From JAZDIT01 sp043804755 (GTDB lineage Bacteria > Patescibacteriota > Minisyncoccia > Minisyncoccales > JAQTPW01), in the NCBI GenBank assembly GCA_043804755.1, contig JAZDIT010000044.1:1-64000 (forward strand): a DNA stretch of 64,000 nt. The letters are read 5' to 3'. Positions 50,497 through 58,842 of the stretch are shown piece by piece. The position numbers were made by a program, and so were the translations under genes. Each line of letters starts with the position of its first letter. The stretch's first letter is position 1. A model generated the notes under the pieces. The model was given only the letters and a program-made list of their open reading frames with translations. It searched no databases and was not told the DNA's origin.

Positions 50497-51129
50497 ATGC
50501 AAAAAAACACATATCCCGGGAAATTCATAGTTTTTGAAGGTTTGGACGGTTCGGGGCAGAGCACGCAGGCAGGAAAATTAGTTGATTTTTTGAACGAACC
50601 GAAACAAAAATTAAAATTCGGGCATACCGGTGCTCATCTTACAAAAGAGCCTACTTCATACTTGATAGGAGGTCTCCTCAGAAGCCAATTGAGTGGAGAT
50701 TGGAAATCTTCGCAGGAATGTCTCCAATTGCTTTTTTCAGCCGATAGAGCACATCATTTGGAGAAAGAAATTATTCCCTTGCTTGAAAGAGGAGTAACTG
50801 TTGTTTGCGATCGTTATTTTTTTTCAACAATGGCTTACGGTTCTTTGGATATAAAAGATAAAAAATGGTTGGTAGATTTGAATAGAAATTTTCTGTATCC
50901 CGATATAACTTTTTTATTAAAAGTTTCTCCGAAAGTCTGTATAGAAAGAATTAATAAAACTCGTTACGGAGTAACTTTATTTGAGAAAGAGCAATCATTA
51001 GCGAAGGTATGGCAGAATTTTATTGTTCTACCAAAGAAATTCAAAAACATCCATGTTATTAATGGAGAAAAATCAGTTGACAAAGTTTTTGAAGACATAC
51101 GGAAGATTATAAATGGGAAATTAGTATAA
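50497..51129 (+). CDS. tmk: Thymidylate kinase with altered P-loop
   Basis: It phosphorylates dTMP to dTDP. FIVFEGLDGSGQSTQ at the N-terminus is the P-loop, but the invariant lysine is a glutamine (Q21). The DRYFFSTMAYG motif near 108 matches the DRY-SSxAYQ substrate site, and the lid region near 155 is short. It is 210 residues. It lies between the kinase-like gene and the ThyX-like gene, whose product would supply its substrate. Confidence 0.85.
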   Translation: MQKNTYPGKFIVFEGLDGSGQSTQAGKLVDFLNEPKQKLKFGHTGAHLTKEPTSYLIGGLLRSQLSGDWKSSQECLQLLFSADRAHHLEKEIIPLLERGVTVVCDRYFFSTMAYGSLDIKDKKWLVDLNRNFLYPDITFLLKVSPKVCIERINKTRYGVTLFEKEQSLAKVWQNFIVLPKKFKNIHVINGEKSVDKVFEDIRKIINGKLV

Positions 51130-52424
51130 TGGCGAAAATCTTCGTTTACGATGAATTTGCACCCGAGGACATTGCGATGATGCAGGCTCTTTATTCGAGG
51201 AGCCCAAAAAGCGTTACAGAGCATGTTGAACAGGTAAAACAGACTGGCTCGGGCAAGTTCATGGAACGGTTTTATGTCGGTTACGGACATGCGAGCATTG
51301 CCGATTGCGGAAGTACCACCATTTTTATCGAAGGAATCAGCATTTTGGGGGATAAAGCAATCCAGGATTGGCCTTTTTACAGCGGACAGGAAACAAGCAC
51401 CCGGTATGTTGATATGGCCAAAAGACCGATTGTCGATCCGATAGGCACGGGAGCATCGAAAAAGATACTCGATAAATGGATGGCATTCTACGCGGAAAAT
51501 CTGCCCTTGATGGAAAGATTTTTAACAGGAAAGTACCCCAAAAAAGAATCCGACGATGAAAATGTTTACAAAAAAGCAATCAAAGCAAGAGCATTTGACA
51601 TTTTGAGGGCATTTTTGCCAGCAGGAATCACAACACAACTTAGCTGGCACACAAATCTGAGGCAGGCTTGGGACAAGCTTTCCATTTTAAGGTATCACCC
51701 GTTAGATGAGGTCAGAACGACTGCAGAAAGCATCCTTGCAAAATTAAAAGAAAAGTATCCGCATAGTTTCAGCCATCGTCCGACGGAAGAGCAGGAGAGT
51801 TACAGGGAATATGCCGGCAAGAATTACTTTTTATTCAATCCGCCGAAAGAAGAGGTGGTTGAATTTTCTTTAAAAACAGACATTAAGAAGGAAGAGTTGG
51901 AGAAATATAAGGATATAACAGAGAACAGACCCCCAAGGACGGGTCTCCCCATCTTCCTTTTCGAGTTGGGAATCTTGACCTTTGATCTTATTTTAGATTA
52001 CGGCTCTTTCAGAGATTTGCACAGACACAGAAATGGGATTTGTCGGGTTCCGCTTTTGAGAACGGATATAGGGTTCAATCCCTGGTATCTGGAAGAATTG
52101 CCGGCCGATATAAAAGAAAAAGCTCTAAAACTTATAGAAGAACAGAAAGAGACAATCACGAAATTAAATGCGCCTCCGGAGATTTTGCAATATTATATCG
52201 CTCTCGGGTTCAATGTGCCATGCCACATTACTTACGGTTTGCCCGCGACCGTTTATGTCGTAGAATTGAGATGCGGGAAAATGGTACACCCGACTTTGAG
52301 AAAAATTGCGTTCAAGATGAGAGAGGCCTTGCTTGATAGATTTCCGAATCTTAAAATGAATTGCGACCTGGAACCCAGCGAATGGGACGTTTCAAGGGGT
52401 CTTCAGGATATAATAAAGAAATAA
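51129..52424 (+). CDS. thyX: Long ThyX-like flavin-dependent thymidylate synthase
   Basis: ThyX makes dTMP from dUMP with FAD and folate. The 431-residue protein is about twice the usual length and looks like two related halves. The first half carries IEGISILGDKAI and GQETSTRY (86-93), like the NEQSxRY part of the signature, but no RHR. The second carries FRDLHRHRNGICR (RHR at 299-301) but no SxRY. It overlaps tmk by one base. A genuine synthase role is likely from context, but unproven. Confidence 0.75.
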   Translation: MAKIFVYDEFAPEDIAMMQALYSRSPKSVTEHVEQVKQTGSGKFMERFYVGYGHASIADCGSTTIFIEGISILGDKAIQDWPFYSGQETSTRYVDMAKRPIVDPIGTGASKKILDKWMAFYAENLPLMERFLTGKYPKKESDDENVYKKAIKARAFDILRAFLPAGITTQLSWHTNLRQAWDKLSILRYHPLDEVRTTAESILAKLKEKYPHSFSHRPTEEQESYREYAGKNYFLFNPPKEEVVEFSLKTDIKKEELEKYKDITENRPPRTGLPIFLFELGILTFDLILDYGSFRDLHRHRNGICRVPLLRTDIGFNPWYLEELPADIKEKALKLIEEQKETITKLNAPPEILQYYIALGFNVPCHITYGLPATVYVVELRCGKMVHPTLRKIAFKMREALLDRFPNLKMNCDLEPSEWDVSRGLQDIIKK

Positions 52425-52426
52425 AT

Positions 52427-53119
52427 ATGGAAATTTCAAAATTAATCGACCAGACATTTTTAAAAGCTGATGCGACAGATGAAGAGATAAAAAAGGTTTG
52501 CGAAGAGACGGCGAAATACGGATTCCGCGGGCTTTGTGTTTTACCCCAGCACACGAAATTGGCCAAAGAGTTGCTGAGGAATTCCGGAGTCAAAGTCACG
52601 ACTCTGATTGATGAGCCGACTGGTGCGAGTTTGCATGAAAGAAGAATAGAAATGGTAAGAAAGGCGAAAGAGGACGGTTCCGATGAAGTTGATGTTGTTA
52701 TGAAGATCGACATTTTCAAAAACGGAAAATACGGTGAGGTTTTGGCCGATCTCAAGGAAATTACACCGATTCTTCCCACGAAAGTGATCATTGGTTCCGG
52801 TTATCTTACCGACGAAGAGATTAAGAAAGCATCTGAAACAGTAAAGGAATCCGGAGCAATTTGCGTAAAGACCGCTACCGTGAATGATCCTTTGGATCAT
52901 TCGGAATTGGATGAAAAGACGAAACATGTGAGAATAATGCGGGAATCAGCACCAGGATTATTGATAAAAGCGGCAGGTTCAATAAGAACTTTAGCTGATT
53001 TAAAACAGATATTTGAAGCCGGAGCTGATATCATCGGAACCAGTTCCGGTGTTGAAATCGTAAATGAAGCAACCGGTGCCGGGATAACAACTGACGAGGA
53101 GTGGAGGAAAATAGAGTAG
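52427..53119 (+). CDS. deoC: Deoxyribose-phosphate aldolase
   Basis: It splits deoxyribose-5-phosphate into acetaldehyde and glyceraldehyde-3-phosphate. The Schiff-base lysine is in ICVKTATVN and the second lysine in LLIKAAGSIRT; DEVDVVMKIDIFKNG is the early TIM-barrel motif. I use the ATG at 52427 (230 residues), two bases after the preceding stop; an upstream start would overlap by over 60 bases. It completes the deoxynucleotide run. Confidence 0.93.
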   Translation: MEISKLIDQTFLKADATDEEIKKVCEETAKYGFRGLCVLPQHTKLAKELLRNSGVKVTTLIDEPTGASLHERRIEMVRKAKEDGSDEVDVVMKIDIFKNGKYGEVLADLKEITPILPTKVIIGSGYLTDEEIKKASETVKESGAICVKTATVNDPLDHSELDEKTKHVRIMRESAPGLLIKAAGSIRTLADLKQIFEAGADIIGTSSGVEIVNEATGAGITTDEEWRKIE

Positions 53120-53277
53120 GGCGCTCAGGTAATGTTTTCCAAGGATATACAATAATTTTCCCAGCGTGAAAATTTTGTTCATTTCTCGGCTCGCTGTTTG
53201 TAACCATGCCAGCTCGCCTGCGAAGTGCTCCTTGCAAAGCATTGCCCTCGCTTTGGGAGAAAAATAAAATAAATAAA
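53120..53277 (+). other. Intergenic region before gatB
   Basis: No gene or clear promoter is visible in 158 bases. The second half is GC-rich (GCTCGCCTGCGAAG, then CCCTCGCTTTGGGAG) and ends in AGAAAAATAAAAT. This recalls, weakly, the right end of the dispersed repeats; it may be a decayed copy. Confidence 0.35.
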
Positions 53278-54726
53278 ATGCCTTATAAACCAACAATCGG
53301 GCTGGAAATTCACATAGAGCTGAATACCAAAACGAAGATGTTCTGCGGTTCTTTGAACAACCCGGAAGAAAGACGTCCCAACGTCAATGTTTGCCCCGTC
53401 TGTATGGGCCATCCGGGAACTTTGCCCGTCATAAACGAAGAAGCGGTCAAAAAGACAATCAAAACTGGCCTTGCTCTAAACTGCCAAATTCCCGAATATT
53501 CCAAGTTTGACAGGAAAAATTATTTTTATCCCGACCTGCCGAAGGGCTATCAGATTTCACAGTACGATATGCCTCTTTGCAAGGAAGGATATCTGGAAAT
53601 TACCGGAAGAAAAATCAGAATAACGCGCGTTCATCTGGAAGAAGATACCGGAAGGTTGATACATCCCGAGGGAGCCGGTTATTCCCTGGTTGATTTTAAC
53701 AGGGCAGGAATTCCGTTGATGGAACTTGTAACCGAGCCGGATATCGGTTCTGGCCAGGAAGCCAAAGATTTCGCCGAAGAACTACATCGAATTTTACATT
53801 ACCTTGAAGTTTCCGATGCTGATATGGAAAAAGGCGAAATGCGAGTAGAAGTAAACATTTCTCTTTCAAAAAATGAGAAACTGGGGACAAAAGTTGAAAT
53901 CAAAAACTTGAATTCATTCCGTTCAGTTGAGAGGGGAATTGATTTTGAAACCAAAAGGCAAGCCGAATTGCTAGAGAAGGGAGAAAAAATCATTCAGGAA
54001 ACCCGGGGTTGGGATGACGTAAAGGGAATCACTTACAGCCAGCGGGAAAAAGAAGAAGCCCACGATTACAGATATTTTCCCGAACCGGATCTCCCTCCGC
54101 TTCATTTTGTTCCAGAATACATTACAAAAATACGTGCCGAAGTTTCGGAATTGCCTCAGCAAAAACGGGCAAGATTCAAAAGGGAATTTGAATTGGATGA
54201 GAAAACGATTGAAATTTTTGTCCAAAATAAACACCTTGGAGAGTATTTCGAAAAAGTCATCAGTGAGTTTGGACCCAACCTCTCGCACGAGAAAATTATG
54301 GATCTCATAAAGCTTGCGTCAAATTACCTGATTTCCGACCTGCTCGGATTGCTGAAAGGAGAGCCAATATCCGGGAATTTCCCGATAACTCCTGAAAACT
54401 TCGCACAGTTTATAGGTCTTATTTGCGATGAAAAAATATCCAGTAAACTGGCAAAGCAAATCTTGCCTGAAATGTTTACAACAGGTGCCGATCCCAACCA
54501 TATTATAGAAGAAAAAGGGTTGGAACAGATAACCGATAAATTGGAGATTGAAAACATAATAAGAGAGATAATCGCAAAAAATCCCAAAGTTGTTGAGGAC
54601 TACAAAAGAGGAAAAGAAAACTCTGTGCAGTTTCTTATAGGTCAGATAATGGCCCAAACGAATGGTAAAGCCAATCCCCAAATAGCCAGGGGAACATTGC
54701 TGGAAGAATTGACAAAACTGAAATAA
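53278..54726 (+). CDS. gatB: Asp/Glu-tRNA amidotransferase subunit B
   Basis: GatB activates the tRNA-bound glutamate or aspartate and binds the tRNA. The kinase-like cradle begins YKPTIGLEIHIELNTKTKMF and has NVCPVCMGHPGTLPV (zinc cysteine region), GYQISQYDMPL and KVEIKNLNSFRSVERGI. The YqeY-like helical tail ends PQIARGTLLEELTKL. From the ATG at 53278 it is 482 residues; the longer frame from 53206 is non-homologous. It is separated from gatC-gatA. Confidence 0.97.
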   Translation: MPYKPTIGLEIHIELNTKTKMFCGSLNNPEERRPNVNVCPVCMGHPGTLPVINEEAVKKTIKTGLALNCQIPEYSKFDRKNYFYPDLPKGYQISQYDMPLCKEGYLEITGRKIRITRVHLEEDTGRLIHPEGAGYSLVDFNRAGIPLMELVTEPDIGSGQEAKDFAEELHRILHYLEVSDADMEKGEMRVEVNISLSKNEKLGTKVEIKNLNSFRSVERGIDFETKRQAELLEKGEKIIQETRGWDDVKGITYSQREKEEAHDYRYFPEPDLPPLHFVPEYITKIRAEVSELPQQKRARFKREFELDEKTIEIFVQNKHLGEYFEKVISEFGPNLSHEKIMDLIKLASNYLISDLLGLLKGEPISGNFPITPENFAQFIGLICDEKISSKLAKQILPEMFTTGADPNHIIEEKGLEQITDKLEIENIIREIIAKNPKVVEDYKRGKENSVQFLIGQIMAQTNGKANPQIARGTLLEELTKLK

Positions 54727-54737
54727 TCTCGTATAAT
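54709..54737 (+). promoter_or_regulatory. Consensus promoter of the MraZ-like gene
   Basis: TTGACA (54709-54714), 17-base spacer and TATAAT (54732-54737), a perfect sigma70 consensus lying partly within the end of gatB. A leader of about 32 bases with AAGGAGG (54761-54767) follows. Confidence 0.85.
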
Positions 54738-54775
54738 ATTAAACTATAACGTTCATTCATAAGGAGGCGGGGAAA

Positions 54776-55207
54776 ATGGTTACGAGAGGATTTTTCGGCT
54801 CGCATTTGTGTCGTCTCGCTGGAAACAGATTGCCGCTTCCGAGTAAATATCGTTCAGCATTCGGAGGGAAAGCGTTTATCGGGTTGAGCCCTGATAAATG
54901 TTTGGTTCTGTTTCCTGACTTTCCCGGAAAATTTCCGGGGACGATTACAGTGCAGGAAATTTCTGTGTGTAGCGGCAGTTTGATTACTCTGTCAAGGATC
55001 ACAACTGCCAAAGAGGTGGTAGTTGCAGGTTGCGGGGATTATCTTGAGATCTGGGACAGTTTTAAAAGGTGGGAAAAAGAAAAAAAGAAAGCACAGAGGT
55101 TTTTGTTTAAATTGTTGAAGACAAAGGAGGATAGCGCATGGATGTTATTCTTGAGGAACTTCGCAAGAAATTTCCTCCGTTTAATAGCAATTGGTCTGGG
55201 GAAATAA
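54776..55207 (+). CDS. Divergent MraZ-like protein
   Basis: MraZ is a double AbrB-like transcription regulator, usually first in the division-wall cluster. LAGNRLPLPSKYRSAFGG and IGLSPDKCLVLFP (near 35) fit the first repeat, and EVVVAGCGDYLEIWD (near 85) the second, though the second strand region is shortened. The 143 residues end in an unusual basic, amphipathic tail. It has a strong SD sequence, but no rsmH or fts genes follow. Role in autoregulation is possible but not shown. Confidence 0.68.
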   Translation: MVTRGFFGSHLCRLAGNRLPLPSKYRSAFGGKAFIGLSPDKCLVLFPDFPGKFPGTITVQEISVCSGSLITLSRITTAKEVVVAGCGDYLEIWDSFKRWEKEKKKAQRFLFKLLKTKEDSAWMLFLRNFARNFLRLIAIGLGK

Positions 55208-55275
55208 AAAGGCGATGGCGGGAGTCGCGTAAACTTCTGAATTCTCGCCTTCGGGCAAGCAAAAAGCGCGGATAG
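55138..55275 (+). CDS. Possible 45-residue protein overlapping the MraZ-like gene
   Basis: ATG at 55138 is preceded by AAAGGAGG (55122-55129) at good spacing. It reads MDVILEELRKKFPPFNSNWS and continues in a very basic stretch ending SKKRG. It overlaps the last 70 bases of the MraZ-like gene in another frame, and its end enters the terminator hairpin. I do not recognise it; the SD sequence is the main support. Confidence 0.45.
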   Translation: MDVILEELRKKFPPFNSNWSGEIKRRWRESRKLLNSRLRASKKRG

Positions 55276-55293
55276 TCGATGACTGTCCGCGCT
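55265..55293. terminator. Bidirectional terminator between the MraZ-like gene and miaA
   Basis: AGCGCGGATAGTC (55265-55277), GAT loop, GACTGTCCGCGCT (55281-55293): a 13-bp stem with one G-T pair, an A run on the left and AT-rich sequence on the right. Confidence 0.85.
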
Positions 55294-55294
55294 A

Positions 55295-56197
55295 TTAATT
55301 TAGAAAAGGCTTAATCAGTTTCTCTGTTTCTATGTAGTTTTTTATCCAGTGTATGCGTTTGTCTCTTTTGAACCATGTCATCTGGCGTTTTGAGAAATGT
55401 CTAATTTTCTTTTGAAGGAGTTCAACCATTTCCTTATAACTTATTTTTTTCTGCAGATATAGGGCGATATATCGGTATTCCAAGCCAAATTCTTCCAATC
55501 TTTTCCAGGAAATTCCCGATTTGCGGAGTTTTTTTATTTCCGAAACCATTCCCGACTTCAATCTTCTTAGAAGGCGTTTGCGGATTAATTTTTTAAGTTC
55601 ATCAGGTTCTTTTTTAACGCCAATCAATAAAACGGGATAGGGGAGCGGTTTTCCTTTTAAAACAGGTATAGGTTTTTTAGTTTTTCTGACTATTTCAATC
55701 GCCCTTATCAGTCTTCGTGGATTATTTTTATCAATGTTTCTTGCCCTTTTTGGGTCTAGTTCTTTCAAAATATCGTAAAGTTCTTTTACCGATTTTTTTT
55801 CAAGTTTTTTTCTTAGTTCCCAGTCAGGAATAACTTCAGGAATTATCGTTCCGTCTATCAGCGACTGTATATAGAATCCGGTTCCGCCGCAGATAATCGG
55901 AATTTTTTTCTTGGTGAAAATTTTATTCAGAGCTTTTTCCGCCAATTCCCTGTATTCCGTAACGGTGAATCTTTTTTTGGGACTGGAAACATCCAAAAGA
56001 TAATGGGGAATATTCCGCATTTCTTTTTTAGTCACCTTGCCAGTCCCGATATCCATTCCTCTGTAAACCTGTCTGGAATCGGCCGAAATCACTTCTCCAT
56101 CGAATTTTTTCGCAAGTTTTACGGCTAGGTCGGATTTGCCCGAAGCAGTGGGGCCCAAAACAACAATTATTTTTCTATTTATTTTTGGTTTTTTCAT
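55295..56197 (-). CDS. miaA: tRNA dimethylallyltransferase
   Basis: It adds the isopentenyl group to A37 of tRNAs reading UNN codons. VVLGPTASGKSDLAV (P-loop, near 13), ISADSRQVYRGMDIGTGK and ICGGTGFYIQSLIDG are family motifs; the ends RHFSKRQMTWFKRDKRIHW are diagnostic. It is 300 residues. Its start overlaps miaB by 23 bases, so A37 isopentenylation and methylthiolation are made together. Confidence 0.96.
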   Translation of the reverse strand: MKKPKINRKIIVVLGPTASGKSDLAVKLAKKFDGEVISADSRQVYRGMDIGTGKVTKKEMRNIPHYLLDVSSPKKRFTVTEYRELAEKALNKIFTKKKIPIICGGTGFYIQSLIDGTIIPEVIPDWELRKKLEKKSVKELYDILKELDPKRARNIDKNNPRRLIRAIEIVRKTKKPIPVLKGKPLPYPVLLIGVKKEPDELKKLIRKRLLRRLKSGMVSEIKKLRKSGISWKRLEEFGLEYRYIALYLQKKISYKEMVELLQKKIRHFSKRQMTWFKRDKRIHWIKNYIETEKLIKPFLN

Positions 56198-57185
56198 TTA
56201 TCAATTTGTTTAGGATTTTCCACCTCCTTATTTTTTCCATTGAAGAGATGTTATCTTTCATTTTCGAAACCGCGGTTTCCGGACGCGGAGAGTATTTATT
56301 CACAAACGCAATGTCAAACTTCAAATCTTTCGCGAACTTTCTTGTATTCTCGAATTGCAGCCGTGTTTCACCCGGAAATCCGACGATGAAATCGGTGGCC
56401 AGATTAACATCCGGGATTTTTTTCCTTATTTTTTCGATTAGTTTTTTATATTCCCTTGCAGTATAAGTGCGGTTCATCAATTTTAAAATTTTATCGTCTC
56501 CCGACTGTACTGGAATGTACAGATATTTTGATATTTTTTTATTTCCGGCAATCGTGTTGATAAGCTTATCCGAAAAATCTTTCGGGTTAGAAGACAGAAA
56601 ATGAATTGAGAAGTCTCCGGTAATATCGCTTACTTTCTTGAGCAGTTTTGCGAAATTAATGTTTCCCGCTTTATAATCATTAACATTCTGTCCGAGAAGA
56701 CATATCTCTTTGTAGCCATTTTTAACCGCTCGTTTTGCTTCCCTGATGATTTCTTCTGAAGGACGGCAGGACAGACTGCCTCTTGTTTGCGGAACGACGC
56801 AATATGTGCAGGAATTTTTGCATCCGTAGGAAATCGGGATCAAAGCTCTTTTATCGTTCCTGCAAGGAGAAGTGTCGGAATACTTTTTATTGTCGATAAA
56901 GAGATCAAATTTATCTTTAAGTTTTTTCAGGTCTTGTTTTAAAACACAGCCAGCCAGCGCTATTTTGAGTTTTGGATTTTTATCTTTAAGTTCTTGAAAG
57001 TTTTTGACAACGCCATAAATCCTGTCTACGGCAGATTGCCTTACCGAGCACATATTTACCACCAAAAAATCCGCTTCGATGATATCCAGGGCGGGTTTAT
57101 ATTTTTTTCTTTCCAAATCCGCCGCGATTCTCTCCGAGTCCGATTTATTCATCTGACAGCCGTAGGTAAGGATAAAGTATTTCAT
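56175..57185 (-). CDS. miaB: tRNA methylthiotransferase MiaB-type, without TRAM domain
   Basis: A radical SAM enzyme that adds the methylthio group to i6A37. The UPF0004 domain has YGCQMNKSDSER and NMCSVRQSA and AGCV (three cluster cysteines), and the SAM cluster motif is GCKNSCTYCVVPQTRG (near 120). It is 336 residues where MiaB has about 440-470: the C-terminal TRAM RNA-binding domain is missing. Pairing with miaA supports MiaB rather than RimO or MtaB. Confidence 0.9.
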   Translation of the reverse strand: MKYFILTYGCQMNKSDSERIAADLERKKYKPALDIIEADFLVVNMCSVRQSAVDRIYGVVKNFQELKDKNPKLKIALAGCVLKQDLKKLKDKFDLFIDNKKYSDTSPCRNDKRALIPISYGCKNSCTYCVVPQTRGSLSCRPSEEIIREAKRAVKNGYKEICLLGQNVNDYKAGNINFAKLLKKVSDITGDFSIHFLSSNPKDFSDKLINTIAGNKKISKYLYIPVQSGDDKILKLMNRTYTAREYKKLIEKIRKKIPDVNLATDFIVGFPGETRLQFENTRKFAKDLKFDIAFVNKYSPRPETAVSKMKDNISSMEKIRRWKILNKLINEKTKNK

Positions 57186-57192
57186 CTTTTAC

Positions 57193-57198
57193 ATATTA
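57193..57198 (-). promoter_or_regulatory. -10 box of miaB (leaderless)
   Basis: On the minus strand TAATAT is followed by seven bases and then the miaB ATG at 57185, again predicting transcription from the start codon. A -35 box is not evident. Confidence 0.45.
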
Positions 57199-57204
57199 AA
57201 ATAG

Positions 57205-57230
57205 AAAAACAGCTCCTTTGGGCTGTTTTC
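57205..57230 (-). terminator. Terminator of the dnaE-to-membrane-protein run
   Basis: On the minus strand, AACAGCCC and GGAGCTGTT pair with one bulged base, followed by TTTTTC. It lies 12 bases after the stop of the 531-residue membrane protein. Confidence 0.75.
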
Positions 57231-57241
57231 CTTATTTTCAA

Positions 57242-58837
57242 TTAATGAATCTCCTCTTTCTTTTCCTTTATGAAATATCTCCATTGTTCCAAAAGTTCTA
57301 CGAAAATCTGGAAAGGCAGGTCTATGAGGGCGATTACGAATACCAGAGCAGTGTTATACTTGTTCCATTGTCCGGAAAGCCATTTACCCAGTCTTATGAA
57401 GGGGAGCGAAATCCAGTCAATCAAGAATCCGAGAAATCCACCCTTTTCTTCCTCAATAGATAATTCTTTCGCTCTTTCTTTTATTTTTGTACCGGCAAAG
57501 AAAATGAGCGAAAAAAACAGGACAAATATTATTCTTGATGGCCAACTGAAGTCTAATTTTCCAAGCCCCCACCAGATCAGACAGAATGTCAGGAAAAAAG
57601 TTGCGGAATAAAGTATGAAAATTGTGCCCTCCATTATGGCATTTTTTATGTAAGCGGAATGTATCGGATAAACGTCTTTTTTCTCGGTTTCGTAAACAAC
57701 CTTCATCGTTTCCATAATGACTTTTTCCAGATTGCTTTTCCTGGGAGGTGTGATGCTCAGAACTAAAATAAGCATCAGAAGCGGGGGAATCGCGACATTC
57801 AGCCCCATGGCCTGCCAGCTGAATTGGTGGAGTATTTTTGTGTCGATGGGCCATTCAATCAGAAGGGCCAGAAGCATTTTTGTAATGAAAATGGAAATCG
57901 TGCTGTAGGCCGCCGCACGCGACACCCTGGATTTCTGCTGCCGTAATCTCAACTGGTAAAATTCCCTTATTTTGGTTTCAAGAATTTCAGGATTACTCAA
58001 ATTCTCATAGGCTCTGGTCGGGTCGTTTGATAAAATGTCGCTTAAAATCAAGTAAGGAGTGTCGTATTTTTCGCAGACTCTGTAAAATTTTTCAGAAAGC
58101 GGATGACGAAGCTGTTTCGAAATATCATCCCAGATAGAATAGACGTTTTTTGTCACTTCATCCAGTACGCTTTTGTTGGATTCTTCCAAAAGGAGGTTCC
58201 ATTGCGGGAATCTTCTTTTCAGCAGATGATAAACGACGATTGGGGCATCCAGCTTGAAAAGAGCCTTATGGACGGCGATATAAATTTGGATGTTTTTTTC
58301 TTCATCGGACAGGCCGTCTATAAGCTTAATTTTCTCCTTCATCAGATCCGACATATACTCTATCATTATTCTTTCTTCCCTTGACGGATCAAGTATTTCT
58401 TCCACTTCGCATGCCGCAATCGTGGACATCCAGTCCTGAAGCCGGACTCTGCTTTTCCCTCCTTCCGGATGGCTGTTTTCGATTATGAATATATATTTGT
58501 CCAGTACTTTCTGGACGGTGCCTATTTTCGATTCGGGTATTTTGTCGTTCGGGAAATGGCCCCCTCTTATCAATTCGAGCACGAACGGCTGGGCCTCGAT
58601 TTTTTGCCCCACTCTCAGAAATAATTTTCTTTTGAGAATTCTTTCTATGGCACCTCTCCTGAGAAGGTGTTCTTCGCGCCAGTCTATTACGCCCCTGATT
58701 TTTTCGTAAAAAGCGGCAACCTGGCTGGCAACTTCATCGACGTGTATCGTAGCGACGCCCTCTTTTTTCTGGAGGGAATCGTACCAGGCTTTGTGCTGCT
58801 GCAGCAATTTTTGCGTTTGTTGGGATAATTCTGTCAT
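57242..58837 (-). CDS. Large membrane protein of unknown function
   Basis: A 531-residue protein. The first 320 residues are soluble and mainly helical (charged, with ERIMIEYMSDLMKEK near 155). Four hydrophobic segments follow: about 328-346, 362-380, 430-450 and 455-475. The C-terminus is cytoplasmic-looking and basic. I do not recognise the family. It is directly downstream of thrS (five bases) in the same transcript and ends at a terminator. Confidence 0.75.
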   Translation of the reverse strand: MTELSQQTQKLLQQHKAWYDSLQKKEGVATIHVDEVASQVAAFYEKIRGVIDWREEHLLRRGAIERILKRKLFLRVGQKIEAQPFVLELIRGGHFPNDKIPESKIGTVQKVLDKYIFIIENSHPEGGKSRVRLQDWMSTIAACEVEEILDPSREERIMIEYMSDLMKEKIKLIDGLSDEEKNIQIYIAVHKALFKLDAPIVVYHLLKRRFPQWNLLLEESNKSVLDEVTKNVYSIWDDISKQLRHPLSEKFYRVCEKYDTPYLILSDILSNDPTRAYENLSNPEILETKIREFYQLRLRQQKSRVSRAAAYSTISIFITKMLLALLIEWPIDTKILHQFSWQAMGLNVAIPPLLMLILVLSITPPRKSNLEKVIMETMKVVYETEKKDVYPIHSAYIKNAIMEGTIFILYSATFFLTFCLIWWGLGKLDFSWPSRIIFVLFFSLIFFAGTKIKERAKELSIEEEKGGFLGFLIDWISLPFIRLGKWLSGQWNKYNTALVFVIALIDLPFQIFVELLEQWRYFIKEKKEEIH

Positions 58838-58842
58838 ATAAT

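Noticed and set aside
53206..53277. A 24-residue N-terminal extension of GatB
   Set aside because: Homology begins at MPYKPTIGLEIH (53278), and the extension translates a GC-rich spacer.
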